Shown piece after piece: positions 34,257 through 43,035 of a stretch of 64,000 nt of DNA. The DNA lies in contig NZ_LCZJ02000033.1 in the NCBI RefSeq assembly GCF_001012825.1, positions 528,065 through 592,064 of the forward strand, given 5' to 3'. Every line of letters starts with the position of its first letter. Within the stretch, counting starts at the first letter, position 1. This stretch comes from Paenibacillus etheri. Lineage in GTDB: Bacteria > Bacillota > Bacilli > Paenibacillales > Paenibacillaceae. The position numbers were made by a program, and so were the translations under genes. The notes under the pieces are model-generated. The model saw nothing but the letters and a program-made list of their open reading frames with translations, was not told the origin of the DNA and ran no database searches.

Positions 34257-35441
34257 GTGAAAACTGCGCTGTGGCTATACTTATTTCTTTTTTTGGCGTT
34301 CTTTGATTTACATGCTCAGTATCCCGTCCTTACGCCCTTTGCCATATCTCTTGGTGCGGGACCCACCTTTATTGGCTGGATGATGGGCATGTACTCATTG
34401 ACCCACCTTCCCGGCAATTTGCTTGCAGGCGTACTCGTCGATCGTAATGGCTCTCGCCGTTACATCGTCTTCAGCCTTGTCGCTGCGGGAGCCATTCTAC
34501 TGCTGCAAGCTCATGTGCAGCTTCCATGGCATTTGCTAATGCTAAGAGCAGCGAGTGGATTCGTGCTCGCTTTTCTCTCTCCCGCTTGTATGACGTTACT
34601 GGCTTCTTTGTCATCAGATGCCACAGAGCAGGGTAAATATATGTCCGGACATGGTATCGTTCATACGTTAGCTTCAGTTGTATCGCCTGCTGCGGGAGCA
34701 TTTATCGTAGCAAAAGCCGGCTACTCTGGCACCTTCACCACACTTGGATGGCTGCTTATCGCAACAGGAGTCATGGCTTTTTTCAGCGTACCTGCACCGT
34801 CAAGACAAATATTAAGGCCGTTAAGCTCAGCGCAGTCAACAAAAGTACCAGATAGACCTTCTGTTCCAACGAAAGATGATGATCTGGTATCCAAACGTTA
34901 TTACCTTTTACCTTTTTTCATTTCCTGTTCACAAGGTGTACTTTTTTTCGAACTCCCACTATCTCAAACAGGGAGCAACAGCATTCTTTCCACAGGCATA
35001 CTACTGTCGCTCCTCAGTTTAGGTGCTTTGGTAACGCTCAGCATGCTCTTCCTGAACCGGCTTTCCCCAGGAGGAAGAATAGCTGCTGCATTACTGGGTA
35101 TGGCCATCTGCTTCTTTGCACTCGCCTCATTCCAAAGTATTCCGACTGCTGCGATTCTTTTTATGCTCGGTGCAGCCAAAGGCGTGTTGTTTCCCGCAAT
35201 GGCATCACTCTTCATTAGTCTGGGTGGCCCTGGGCGAATGGGTCGGACCTTCTCCATGCAGTCGATAGCCATGTCACTTGGCGCATTCGCCGGACCTGTA
35301 GCAGCCGGACAGCTAAGAGCCTTCGTTTCTCCTTACTTCATAGCCTTTCTACTGCTAATGGTAGCGTTAATTCTTCTTCCACCTAAAAACACAGGGAAAC
35401 TTTCGAGCCTCAATTCCAAATGGAACGGGCGGGCCGCATGA
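34257..35441 (+). CDS. Major facilitator superfamily transporter
   Basis: 394-residue permease with 12 predicted helices. The motif A loop between helices 2 and 3 is GVLVDRNGSRR, close to the family G-x-L-x-D-R-x-G-R-R. Substrate not predictable; similarity is to the drug/sugar efflux branch. GTG start after GGAGGTG. Single gene with no obvious terminator before the Toprim gene 130 bp downstream. Confidence 0.85.
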   Translation: MKTALWLYLFLFLAFFDLHAQYPVLTPFAISLGAGPTFIGWMMGMYSLTHLPGNLLAGVLVDRNGSRRYIVFSLVAAGAILLLQAHVQLPWHLLMLRAASGFVLAFLSPACMTLLASLSSDATEQGKYMSGHGIVHTLASVVSPAAGAFIVAKAGYSGTFTTLGWLLIATGVMAFFSVPAPSRQILRPLSSAQSTKVPDRPSVPTKDDDLVSKRYYLLPFFISCSQGVLFFELPLSQTGSNSILSTGILLSLLSLGALVTLSMLFLNRLSPGGRIAAALLGMAICFFALASFQSIPTAAILFMLGAAKGVLFPAMASLFISLGGPGRMGRTFSMQSIAMSLGAFAGPVAAGQLRAFVSPYFIAFLLLMVALILLPPKNTGKLSSLNSKWNGRAA

Positions 35442-35572
35442 TTCTTTGCTTTTACGACATTTCCCGGGGAATGAAGACTTTCCTGCAGAAATAGTTGTTA
35501 AAAATGACGATCCTTCGGTAAACTATAATGAGCATGAAGCTTAGGCCCATTTCCGGAGGTGATTGTCTGCTA

Positions 35573-35998
35573 ATGTCCATTACGATTATTGTCGAAGGTA
35601 AGAATGATCGCAGCAGATTACGGCGCGTGTTAGTACCGGAAATAGAAATCCTATGTACCTTCGGTACATTAAATACACTTAAATTAGAGTCCCTCCGGCA
35701 ACAAGTTGGAGATGGAGAAGTATACCTTTATTTGGATAACGACAGTTCTGGCAAAAAAATACGTAGTGTTCTCCGGGATGCCTTCCCCGATGCCGGTCAT
35801 ATTTATACTCGCCGCGGATATGCTGGGGTGGAAGGTACGCCCGATGAATACAATATCACCCAGCTTGAAAAAGCTGGATTGGAAGATTTCATCGTCTATC
35901 CTGAACCACTTCCATTTTTATTTGAAACAAGTATAAACGCTTATCGTCCTTATAAGGACGATAAGCGTTTAAGCGAGAAATATAAGGATAATGTATAG
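35573..35998 (+). CDS. Toprim domain protein (YusF-like small primase-like)
   Basis: 141-residue protein made mainly of a Toprim fold: catalytic glutamate in IIVEGKND (Glu8) and the DxD pair LYLDND (Asp55, Asp57). It resembles Bacillus YusF, a small OLD/primase-like protein of unknown function. ATG at 35573 follows GGAGGTGA by about ten bases. The last 21 residues (from INAYRPYKDD to the stop) are encoded by a copy of the two-hairpin repeat, so the native C-terminus was replaced or extended by the repeat. Confidence 0.8.
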   Translation: MSITIIVEGKNDRSRLRRVLVPEIEILCTFGTLNTLKLESLRQQVGDGEVYLYLDNDSSGKKIRSVLRDAFPDAGHIYTRRGYAGVEGTPDEYNITQLEKAGLEDFIVYPEPLPFLFETSINAYRPYKDDKRLSEKYKDNV

Positions 35999-36025
35999 CG
36001 TGAAACTTATACTTTCTTATATTAT
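35927..36025 (+). repeat. Two-hairpin repeat, copy 2 (forms the 3' end of the Toprim gene)
   Basis: First hairpin AAACGCTTATCGTCC and its perfect complement around TTATAA (15-bp stem, 35936-35971); second hairpin AAATATAAG ... CTTATATTA enclosing TGTATAG / related bases. The stop TAG of the Toprim gene lies inside at 35996-35998. Confidence 0.9.
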
Positions 36026-36082
36026 TAAAAAAACGCCTTCTTCGTTATCCCTTCCATAAAGAAGGATTCGAAAAAGCGTTTT
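36026..36082 (-). terminator. Terminator after sco
   Basis: AAAAACGC...CTTCTTCG and CGAAAAAGCGTTTTT pair with one mismatch; an A-run on the plus strand gives the T-run on the minus strand. Confidence 0.8.
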
Positions 36083-36100
36083 TTGATGTTTTGGTATGTT

Positions 36101-36724
36101 CTATTCCCGAGCCAATTCCTTCAACTGATCGGCAAGAAATTCAGGAGTTACGTTCTCCGTATCTCCTGCATCATACAATGCACGAAGACGATTGTCTCGG
36201 TCAACTAGCGCTATACGGTTGGCATGTACGAAATTTTCTTTGGAATTTCCCGCGATTAGTACTTTAAAAGAATCCGTCGCTAACTTACGAACTTCTTCCT
36301 GATCCCCCCGCAAGAAATACCATCCATCATAATTCGCCTTAAAACGGTCTGCAAAAGTCTTAATAGCTTCCCGAGTATCATTCTTCGGATCAAAAGAGAT
36401 TGAGACAAACTCCGTATCTTTACCAAAACTCCCATCCTCGACCAGAATCTTCTGTGTCTGAGATAACAAAAACGTAGTTATAGGACATACATCTGGACAT
36501 TGTGTAAAAAAGAAGTATACCAGCCGTGCTTTACCTTGTGTATCAGCCAGAGTAACCTGGTCTCCATTCACATTTTCAAGAGAAAAGTCCTGTACTTCTC
36601 CGATTACTGGCAGCTTCTCTTTTCCTAAATTCAAAGAGTTAACTGCCAGATAACCAGCCATAATCAAAGCAAGTAATAGCAGAAGCCAAGTCCATTTATA
36701 ACGCTTAAAGGTCTGCACGGACAC
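36101..36724 (-). CDS. sco: SCO1/SenC family copper chaperone
   Basis: 207-residue membrane-anchored thioredoxin-fold protein for assembly of the CuA centre of cytochrome c oxidase (YpmQ/BsSco in Bacillus). N-terminal anchor about 13-30; copper ligands CPDVC (Cys76, Cys80) and His167 in FVHANR. GTG start (VSVQTF) after GAGGGAGG. Lies 17 bp after ctaB in the same operon, joining heme O synthesis and copper insertion for one oxidase. Confidence 0.92.
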   Translation of the reverse strand: MSVQTFKRYKWTWLLLLLALIMAGYLAVNSLNLGKEKLPVIGEVQDFSLENVNGDQVTLADTQGKARLVYFFFTQCPDVCPITTFLLSQTQKILVEDGSFGKDTEFVSISFDPKNDTREAIKTFADRFKANYDGWYFLRGDQEEVRKLATDSFKVLIAGNSKENFVHANRIALVDRDNRLRALYDAGDTENVTPEFLADQLKELARE

Positions 36725-36741
36725 GTATACCCTCCCTCTTT

Positions 36742-37674
36742 TTAACCGTGAATCGTATTTAATACAAGTACGATCAAACTAACCGTCAGATAGTTTATGG
36801 AGAAGAGGAAGTTCTTCTTCGCCCAGACTTCATCATCCTTAGCCTTAAAGCCCATCAAGGTCAATACTAACCAAGCCAAGGACAACGCTGATGAAATGAT
36901 CAGATAAAATATGCCCGCATAATCGTAGGCGTACATTAACACTGGAATAGGCAGCAAAAGGGCTACATAAGGAATCATCTGAAATTTCGTACGTCGTGTT
37001 CCTTTAACTACTGGTAGCAATGGAAATCCTGCCGCTCTATATTCTTCTTTACGTCTAATGCCCAAGGCCCAGAAGTGAGGAGGTTGCCATAGAAACAACA
37101 TGGCAAAGATCAGCCAAGCGCCTAGATCAACGGTCCCTGAAACCGCTACATAACCAATTACCGGGGGCATTGCTCCAGAAATTGCACCTACAGAGGTGCT
37201 CCATGTTGATGTCCGCTTCAACCAAAGAGTGTATACTACTACGTAAACGAACATGCCAACAATTCCAAACAGACCAGCAAGCATACCGGAAAAAGCAAAC
37301 AGCACGATCAAACCTGCAATACCAAGCCCAATGGCGTATAATAATACAGTGTTTGGTTTTAGTCGTCCTGTAGGAAGTCCCCGTTCACGGGTTCTTTCCA
37401 TCTTCATGTCCAGATCACGATCGAAATAGTTATTAAAAACGCAGGCCGAAGCCATAACCAGCATTGTACCGAGCAGAGTTAGAACTAATCTGCCGTAATG
37501 AACATCCCAACCCGAGGCCAACCAATATCCCGCAAAGGCCGCAATAAGGTTAGATCGGATAATACCGGGTTTTGTAACAGCAATGAAATCACGCCAGCTA
37601 GCACCTTCCGGCGGAGATTTTGCAGACATGGCTGCAGAGTCGGAAGAAGCTTGAAATGTTATATGATTATCCAC
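36742..37674 (-). CDS. ctaB: Protoheme IX farnesyltransferase (heme O synthase)
   Basis: 310-residue UbiA-type prenyltransferase that adds farnesyl to heme b. Motifs NNYFDRDLDMKMERTRERGLP (two Asp-rich Mg-pyrophosphate sites) and the later WLKRTSTWSTSVGAISGAMPP are diagnostic; about nine helices. GTG start after AAGGAGG. First gene of ctaB-sco. Its product is the substrate of CtaA at 23359. Confidence 0.95.
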   Translation of the reverse strand: MDNHITFQASSDSAAMSAKSPPEGASWRDFIAVTKPGIIRSNLIAAFAGYWLASGWDVHYGRLVLTLLGTMLVMASACVFNNYFDRDLDMKMERTRERGLPTGRLKPNTVLLYAIGLGIAGLIVLFAFSGMLAGLFGIVGMFVYVVVYTLWLKRTSTWSTSVGAISGAMPPVIGYVAVSGTVDLGAWLIFAMLFLWQPPHFWALGIRRKEEYRAAGFPLLPVVKGTRRTKFQMIPYVALLLPIPVLMYAYDYAGIFYLIISSALSLAWLVLTLMGFKAKDDEVWAKKNFLFSINYLTVSLIVLVLNTIHG

Positions 37675-37915
37675 ACCTAATGATCCTCCTTCTAAACGAA
37701 CATCTAACGTTCTAGCCGAAGTATTTAAAACTTCGCTGTTAACTTTATCATAACAAACCCATGAAGACTTTGACAGTCATGGGGCAGTAAGTTCATGAAT
37801 TCGACAATTACGTGACAATATTTATTTGATATTTATTTCAATCCCCTTAATAACCAGAGCTGTATTTGGGTAAATATTAATAGAGAACTTCCGAACAACA
37901 AAGGAGAACTGTCCA

Positions 37916-38917
37916 ATGGATACTGCTACACATTTAGTTATGGGCCTAGGCTTAGCTGGGCTTTCCTTCGTTGATCCCATCGTTGCTTCTGATCCGAAAC
38001 TGGCCGGGGCTGTTATGCTGGCAACAGTGCTCGCCTCTCAGGCTCCTGATGCCGATACTGCGCTACGACTGAAGGACAATGCGTTGTATATTCGTAATCA
38101 CCGAGGAATTACACATTCCCTACCCTTTCTAATTCTGTGGCCCGCCCTGATTTCCTTCGTGTTAGGGCCCTTATTTGGCTTTACTGATTTACAAGCCCTA
38201 AGCCACATCGCACTCTGGAGCTTCATTGGCGTAGGTATTCACGTATTCTCTGATCTATTTAATACCTATGGCACTCAGGCTGCTCGTCCATTCACTGAAA
38301 AATGGATTGCATGGAACATCATCCACATTTTTGATCCGTTTATATTTGGTAGCCATATCGCAGCCATCCTTCTCTGGATCACCGGAATCGTTCCACCTCA
38401 ACCTTTATTTATTACGCTTTACGCCTGTACTATTCTTTATTATATTTGGAGAACCGTCGTTCACGCACGCCTTACGCGTAATATCAAACTTAAGGATTTA
38501 CATCATAATGTCGGCGAACGTTATATTGTAATCCCTACAATTTCGCTAAAGCGCTGGAACGTAGTTAAAGTGAAAAAAGATCGCAGCTATGATGTTGGGC
38601 AGTTAGTCAATAACCGACTGGAGTGGTTCAAACATGCTGTATGCTCGGATCATCCCGCTGTGGAGATATCCAAGTCACACCCTGATATTCAGTCCTTTTT
38701 ATACTTCACCTCTTATGCAGTAGCCGAAGTGGAGGAACTTCCTTCAGGTTATATGGTGCGCTGGGGGGACGTTCGTTATTTACATCGCAAACAATACCCA
38801 TTTGTAGCTGTATTAGTTATGGACAATCAATATCGACCTTTAAATACTTATGTGGGTTGGCTTAGCAGCGAGAAGCTCGACAAACGATTTTCCATAGATC
38901 CCGGTTCCTTACGATGA
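37916..38917 (+). CDS. Membrane metal-dependent hydrolase, YfhP/YdjM-like
   Basis: 333 residues. N-terminal DTATHLVMG and the segments SQAPDADTALRL and NHRGITHSLPFL carry the His/Asp ligands typical of the YdjM/YfhP metal-dependent hydrolase family; four to five helices follow, then a soluble C-terminal domain of about 130 residues beginning near TRNIKLK. ATG with AAAGGAG upstream. Substrate unknown. Single gene closed by a strong terminator. A CCATGA hairpin near 37761 precedes it and no other gene lies in 37675-37915. Confidence 0.85.
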   Translation: MDTATHLVMGLGLAGLSFVDPIVASDPKLAGAVMLATVLASQAPDADTALRLKDNALYIRNHRGITHSLPFLILWPALISFVLGPLFGFTDLQALSHIALWSFIGVGIHVFSDLFNTYGTQAARPFTEKWIAWNIIHIFDPFIFGSHIAAILLWITGIVPPQPLFITLYACTILYYIWRTVVHARLTRNIKLKDLHHNVGERYIVIPTISLKRWNVVKVKKDRSYDVGQLVNNRLEWFKHAVCSDHPAVEISKSHPDIQSFLYFTSYAVAEVEELPSGYMVRWGDVRYLHRKQYPFVAVLVMDNQYRPLNTYVGWLSSEKLDKRFSIDPGSLR

Positions 38918-38958
38918 AATTGTAGACTTACGCAGAGATCTATTCTATAATCACAAAA

Positions 38959-38991
38959 AATCCCGGAGTATTATAATAATACTCCGGGATT
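38959..38991. terminator. Terminator after the YfhP-like gene
   Basis: AATCCCGGAGTATTA and TAATACTCCGGGATT, perfect 15-bp arms around TAA, T-rich downstream. Confidence 0.85.
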
Positions 38992-39025
38992 CATTTTAGC
39001 AGACATAGAAAGGAAGGCTCTCCTC

Positions 39026-39214
39026 ATGGGTAAAGGACTTTCACTTTGGTTCGCTTGTTCTTCTATTCTTATTCTCACTGCCGCTTCAATCGCGATCAGT
39101 TATAGCTTTTGGTTGGCACTTCTGCTCGGATTTCTCTGTGTCATGAATATTGGCTGGGGATTCATCCTCAAAGCTAAGATCAGACGTAAACAGGAAAACC
39201 TAAGCGCTGATTAG
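39026..39214 (+). CDS. Small two-span membrane protein, unknown
   Basis: Sixty-two residues with two hydrophobic helices (about 5-24 and 28-48) and a basic C-terminal tail KAKIRRKQENLSAD, so both ends are probably arranged with the tail in the cytoplasm. ATG after AGAAAGGAAG. Its stop lies 2 bp from the trpS stop (convergent). Family not recognised. Confidence 0.65.
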   Translation: MGKGLSLWFACSSILILTAASIAISYSFWLALLLGFLCVMNIGWGFILKAKIRRKQENLSAD

Positions 39215-39215
39215 A

Positions 39216-40202
39216 TTAACGAGCTGGCAGAAACCCCATCCGCTCTTTCACTCCATTCAGCGTCTCTGTTGCAACAACGCGTGCACGACCAGCACCTTCA
39301 GCAAGAATATCTGTGATCGCACCCGAACTACGAATTTCATTATATCTTTGTTGTAAAGGCTCAAGCGTAGCTACAACTACTTCAGCAAGATCCTTCTTAA
39401 AGCCGCCATACATTTGCCCTTCATAACGATCGGCAATTTGCTGGAGTGTCATTCCAGAACATTCGGAATAAATACTCATCAAATTACTGATCTCTGGCTT
39501 ATTAGCTGGATCAAAAATCACTTCACGTCCTGAATCAGTCGTTGCACGGCTGATTTTTTTACGGATCACATCCGGTGAATCTAACAGAGCAATATAGCTG
39601 CCAGCGTTAGGACTGCTCTTGCTCATTTTTTTGGTGCCATCATCCAGAGACATAATACGTGCACCCACCTCTGGAATGTACGGCTCAGGAATGGTAAAGA
39701 ATTCGCCAAAACGATTATTGAAGCGGCCAGCTAAATCACGTGTCAGCTCCAAATGTTGTTTCTGATCTTCACCTACCGGCACAAGATCCGCATTATAAAC
39801 CAGAATATCTGCCGCCATCAAAGAAGGATAGACGAATAAACCAGCGCCAACTGAATCTTTACCTGATGATTTATCTTTAAATTGGGTCATACGCTCCAGC
39901 TCGCCCATTGCTGTAAGAGTCGTCATGATCCAGCCCAGTTCAGCGTGTTGTGGCACATGCGACTGCATATAAACATTAGAACGTGCAGGATCAATTCCCG
40001 CTGCAATAAAGAGGGCCGCTACGGACTCCGACTGCTCACGCAGTGCTGCAGGATCCTGTGCTACAGTGATCGCATGCATATCGACAACCATAAAGAAACA
40101 TTGATGATCATCTTGCAGCTTCACAAAATTTTTCAGTGCTCCAATGTAGTTCCCCAGTGTAAGTGAACCGCTCGGCTGAATGCCTGACATTACTTTTTTC
40201 AT
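39216..40202 (-). CDS. trpS: Tryptophanyl-tRNA synthetase
   Basis: 328-residue class I aminoacyl-tRNA synthetase charging tRNA-Trp. HIGH-equivalent TLGN at 15-18 in GSLTLGNYIG and KMSKS at 192-196, with MVVDMHAIT and the substrate loop VGEDQKQHLELTRD. Length matches the bacterial enzyme. ATG start after ACGGAGGT. Controlled by the T-box leader upstream. Confidence 0.97.
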   Translation of the reverse strand: MKKVMSGIQPSGSLTLGNYIGALKNFVKLQDDHQCFFMVVDMHAITVAQDPAALREQSESVAALFIAAGIDPARSNVYMQSHVPQHAELGWIMTTLTAMGELERMTQFKDKSSGKDSVGAGLFVYPSLMAADILVYNADLVPVGEDQKQHLELTRDLAGRFNNRFGEFFTIPEPYIPEVGARIMSLDDGTKKMSKSSPNAGSYIALLDSPDVIRKKISRATTDSGREVIFDPANKPEISNLMSIYSECSGMTLQQIADRYEGQMYGGFKKDLAEVVVATLEPLQQRYNEIRSSGAITDILAEGAGRARVVATETLNGVKERMGFLPAR

Positions 40203-40244
40203 AATATAGACCTCCGTTTGATGTCATTTCTAAGTTTCCGAGAA

Positions 40245-40514
40245 CGCAAAAAAAGCCCCATCCGCAAGGGACGTGAGACCGTGGTGCCACCCTTATTCGC
40301 TACTAAATCTTGTTTAGACAAGAAAAAACAGCCTTAGTCTTCCGTTAACGGAGAAGATCCGGCCGGTCTACTAGGGCATCTAGCTCCCGTTCAAACTCGG
40401 CGCTCAGGGGTCCATTCATCAGGTATGTCCTACCGGTTCGCATCAACCACCGGCTTTCTGAAGGTGCACTGCCTGCCTACTTGTCCCCGTCATCACATTA
40501 TCGTCATGAATTAA
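40245..40514 (-). promoter_or_regulatory. T-box leader of trpS (tRNA-Trp sensing)
   Basis: On the minus strand the T-box core AAGGGTGGCACCACGG (40278-40295 region) is followed by a terminator stem GTCCC/GGGGC and a run of seven T at 40249-40256. The variable antiterminator base in TGGC would pair with the discriminator G of tRNA-Trp (acceptor GCCA). A TGG in GAATGGACC (about 40410) is a candidate specifier but I could not fold stem I with certainty. Confidence 0.92.
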
Positions 40515-40521
40515 TGCCTTC

Positions 40522-40550
40522 ATCATAGAACCATAAAGAGAAGTTGTCAA
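40522..40550 (-). promoter_or_regulatory. Sigma-A promoter of the trpS T-box transcript
   Basis: Minus strand TTGACA (40545-40550), 17-bp spacer, TATGAT (40522-40527). Confidence 0.85.
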
Positions 40551-40636
40551 ATCACTTAACCACTACCGTATAAATCTGTTATGATAAGGTTATCCATGTT
40601 CTATTCGATTACAGTTACGATAAAGGAGCATATCTC

Positions 40637-41611
40637 ATGAAACAGGTGACCAAAGGGCAGTGGGGCGGTTATGATACTTATATTTTGCACAGCCGTGAAC
40701 TGGAAGTCACGCTTTTGCCGCGACTAGGAAATAACGTGATTTCATTGTTTGATGTAAAGAAACAACGGGAAATTCTACGGCGGCCTGATGAAAGCGATCA
40801 AGCTTTCTTTATGCAAAAACCTTACCATTTTGGCATGCCGCTATTAGTTCCACCCGGAAGAATTCGTAAGGGCCAATTTCAGTTCGAGGGTACAAGTTAT
40901 CAATTTGACCAGAATACCGCTAATGACAATCATATTCATGGTCTACACCGAACTCAGGCCTGGTGTGTTAGCGATATTGAAGAAGATGAAGATGGTTGCG
41001 CGGTCACTACTGAATTCCGAACGGAAGATGATCCACACTGGATGGAGCAATTCCCTATCCCACTTAAATTCGAAATGACATTTAGGCTTCAGGAAGCCCG
41101 GCTTACCCAAACTTTAAAGGTTACAAATCTCGGAGATCATCGAATTCCTTTTGGGATCGGTTATCACACCTGGTTTATGATTGATGGAGAACCTGAGCGT
41201 TGGAATCTTAAACTCCCAGTAAATAGCATTTATGAACTGAACGATGAATTGCTCCCTAGCGGTAATCTAATTCCACTTGGTGATCTAGAAGCCTTGAACA
41301 CCGGAATGAACATGCAGGGAACTAATTTTGATACTGCTCTTCGTATAGGAGAAAAACAGCCTGTAGAAGCTTTATTATTACGCGATGATGGTTATGGCCT
41401 TCGTTATACTGCTGACGAGAATCTATTCCGTCACTGGGTGCTATATACCAAAGGACCAGCAGATCAATTTCTGTGCATTGAGCCCTATACATGGCTCGCT
41501 AATGCACCGAATGTATCCGAGGACGCTTCCTTCACAGGTCTTTTAACGATAGAACCAGGTCAGAGTCAGAATCTATCCACTGTGCTGGAAATGATCTATC
41601 CTGAGATTTAA
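40637..41611 (+). CDS. Aldose 1-epimerase family protein
   Basis: 324-residue galactose mutarotase-like protein (beta-supersandwich) interconverting alpha and beta hexose anomers. Candidate catalytic histidine in NDNHIHGLHRTQAW and second in GIGYHTWF, glutamate near the C-terminus in FLCIEPYTW. ATG after AAAGGAG. Single gene ended by the terminator at 41631. Confidence 0.85.
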   Translation: MKQVTKGQWGGYDTYILHSRELEVTLLPRLGNNVISLFDVKKQREILRRPDESDQAFFMQKPYHFGMPLLVPPGRIRKGQFQFEGTSYQFDQNTANDNHIHGLHRTQAWCVSDIEEDEDGCAVTTEFRTEDDPHWMEQFPIPLKFEMTFRLQEARLTQTLKVTNLGDHRIPFGIGYHTWFMIDGEPERWNLKLPVNSIYELNDELLPSGNLIPLGDLEALNTGMNMQGTNFDTALRIGEKQPVEALLLRDDGYGLRYTADENLFRHWVLYTKGPADQFLCIEPYTWLANAPNVSEDASFTGLLTIEPGQSQNLSTVLEMIYPEI

Positions 41612-41630
41612 AGCAGATATACATTATATC

Positions 41631-41670
41631 GGTCTTGTCTTACGATTTCGTAAGGCAAGACCGATTTTTT
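41631..41670 (+). terminator. Terminator after the aldose epimerase gene
   Basis: GGTCTTGtCTTACG-ATTT-CGTAAGgCAAGACC followed by GATTTTTT. Confidence 0.85.
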
Positions 41671-41753
41671 GTGTGTAATTCCTAGCAGTAAAGGATTCCT
41701 TCCTCACTTTGACTTCACTAATAATTACCATCCTTAAAACCTTTCAAAACGAT

Positions 41754-41783
41754 GCATGAATTCACCTCCTAGCGCTCATACTA
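41754..41783 (+). promoter_or_regulatory. Sigma-G promoter of the SASP gene
   Basis: GCATG (41754-41758), 18-bp spacer, CATACTA (41777-41783), a full match to the Bacillus sigma-G pattern gnATR-N18-cATnhTA, 31 bp before the start codon. Forespore expression is therefore likely. Confidence 0.8.
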
Positions 41784-41813
41784 TCTTCACAACGGGCGAA
41801 GGAGGTGACACAC

Positions 41814-42044
41814 ATGGGTCAAGCAGGTCAAGGTCGTAGCAGTCGTTCCAATAACCTGGTCGTTCCTCAAGCAAATGCGGCATTGCAACAGTTGAAATAT
41901 GAAGCAGCACAGGAGCTTGGAGTAACGATCCCAGCTGACGGTTATTACGGGAACTACACTTCTCGCGAAACTGGTTCTCTGGGCGGTTACATCACTAAAC
42001 GTCTAGTACAACTGGCAGAACAACAACTGTCTGGTCGTCAGTAA
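41814..42044 (+). CDS. Alpha/beta-type small acid-soluble spore protein
   Basis: 76-residue SASP that coats and protects DNA in the dormant spore. N-terminal Gly/Gln/Ser-rich region then [24 protein letters not shown], whose KYEAAQE is the germination protease (GPR) cleavage region, and the conserved [19 protein letters not shown]. Start at ATG 41814, right after GGAGGTGACACAC; the frame is open to 41805 but without a better ribosome site. A sigma-G promoter precedes it; two-hairpin repeat copy 3 and a terminator follow. Confidence 0.93.
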   Translation: MGQAGQGRSSRSNNLVVPQANAALQQLKYEAAQELGVTIPADGYYGNYTSRETGSLGGYITKRLVQLAEQQLSGRQ

Positions 42045-42082
42045 CAACCGTTATCTTAAGTGTTTTATCCGGCTAGGGCATA

Positions 42083-42188
42083 TCAAGCATAAACGCCTTC
42101 GGCGTCCTCATTAAGATGCTAAGCGTTTAAGCGAGAAATATAAGACATAAAGTATTGTGCGAAACTTATACTTTCTTATATTTTAAAT
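42083..42188 (+). repeat. Two-hairpin repeat, copy 3 (full length, after the SASP gene)
   Basis: Starts TCAAGCATAAACGCCTTCGG; first stem AAACGC...GCGTTT, then TTAAGCGAG, second stem AAATATAAG / CTTATATTT with inner AAAGTAT / ATACTTT. About 106 bp, the most complete copy. Confidence 0.9.
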
Positions 42189-42213
42189 AAGCCTAAAGCC
42201 GAGTAGCTTTTGA

Positions 42214-42254
42214 GCCCTCTCACACTTCTTTCTGAAGCTGTGGGAGGGTTTTTG
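42214..42254 (+). terminator. Terminator downstream of the SASP gene
   Basis: CCCTCtCACAcTTC and GAAGctGTGgGAGGG, then TTTTTGATTTT. Confidence 0.8.
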
Positions 42255-42293
42255 ATTTTAAAAAATGTTGCAAAGAATTTATGTAAATAACGC

Positions 42294-42704
42294 TTAACCG
42301 AAAAATTGTTCGGAACTTTCAGCATAGGCATTACGAGGAGATCGAATCATCAGATTCGCCATATTGTAATTGGACTCCAACGTAGCATCTACAATCACCA
42401 TTCCCTGTCTGATGGCGAATTCGTAAGAGATCTCACCATGCGTCCAGCGACGCTTGTACTTCAGACTTTCCAGCGCCATTAGCCGAAAAGAAGACTGCTG
42501 TCCATCTGTCATCCCTTCTTTCACATCAGTGAATCTCCCGCTCCGTCCAGAAAGAGGATTATGGCGTATGCCGAATTTGCCGATCATGTTATTTCGTATT
42601 TGCACAAATACTGTACCAGAGGTTAATCCCGATAATTCTTCTTGTAGCTCCTTAAACACCATATCCATCTGTCTCGCTAATGATAGTTGTTCTGTCTTAA
42701 GCAT
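42294..42704 (-). CDS. Conserved hypothetical protein
   Basis: 136-residue soluble protein with a helical N-terminus (MLKTEQLSLARQMDMVFKELQEEL) and a beta-rich C-terminal half (FVQIRNNMIGKFGIRHNP, EISYEFAIRQGMVIVDATLES). I do not recognise the family. ATG after AGGAGGG, directly preceded by two tandem AGTTTTG hairpins of the hemQ-leader family. A Spo0A-like TGTCGAA occurs at 43020-43026 on the same strand but is 316 bp upstream. Monocistronic. Confidence 0.7.
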   Translation of the reverse strand: MLKTEQLSLARQMDMVFKELQEELSGLTSGTVFVQIRNNMIGKFGIRHNPLSGRSGRFTDVKEGMTDGQQSSFRLMALESLKYKRRWTHGEISYEFAIRQGMVIVDATLESNYNMANLMIRSPRNAYAESSEQFFG

Positions 42705-42719
42705 ACTTTCCCTCCTAAA

Positions 42720-42850
42720 AGTTTTGTTAGCTTAGCTTCGTTCGAAATCTCTTCGCAAAACTGACTTCGTAAGCATTCACTTAGTTTTGTTAGCTTAGCT
42801 TCGTTCGAATTCACTTCGCAAAACTGACTTCGTAAGCGCTTGCTTATTTT
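42720..42850 (-). repeat. Tandem AGTTTTG hairpin repeats in a gene leader
   Basis: Two full units, 63 bp apart: hairpins 42720-42762 and 42783-42825 with arms AGTTTTG / CAAAACT, each followed by a linker GACTTCGTAAGC, plus the start of a third unit at 42846. Toward the gene, the proximal hairpin ends CAAAACTTTTAGGAGG, touching the ribosome site. The gap 42851-43127 beyond the array holds only the pepF terminator. Confidence 0.88.
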
Positions 42851-43035
42851 GTGAGCTTAACAAGTCCGTTTCCCTAGCGCACCTTATATAAGGCTTAAGA
42901 CTCATTATAGGTTACTAACAAATGGTAAACAACATTATTCGGCAAAATTGGGTTATTATCCCTATAGATGCGCAAAATCCATAGATTATTCGTACATTTG
43001 TTTTTAAAAATCGTGTTTTTTCGACATTTTACCAT

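Noticed and set aside
43020-43026. Spo0A box TGTCGAA upstream of the gene at 42294
   Set aside because: A single 7-bp match 316 bp from the start codon is expected by chance in AT-rich DNA.
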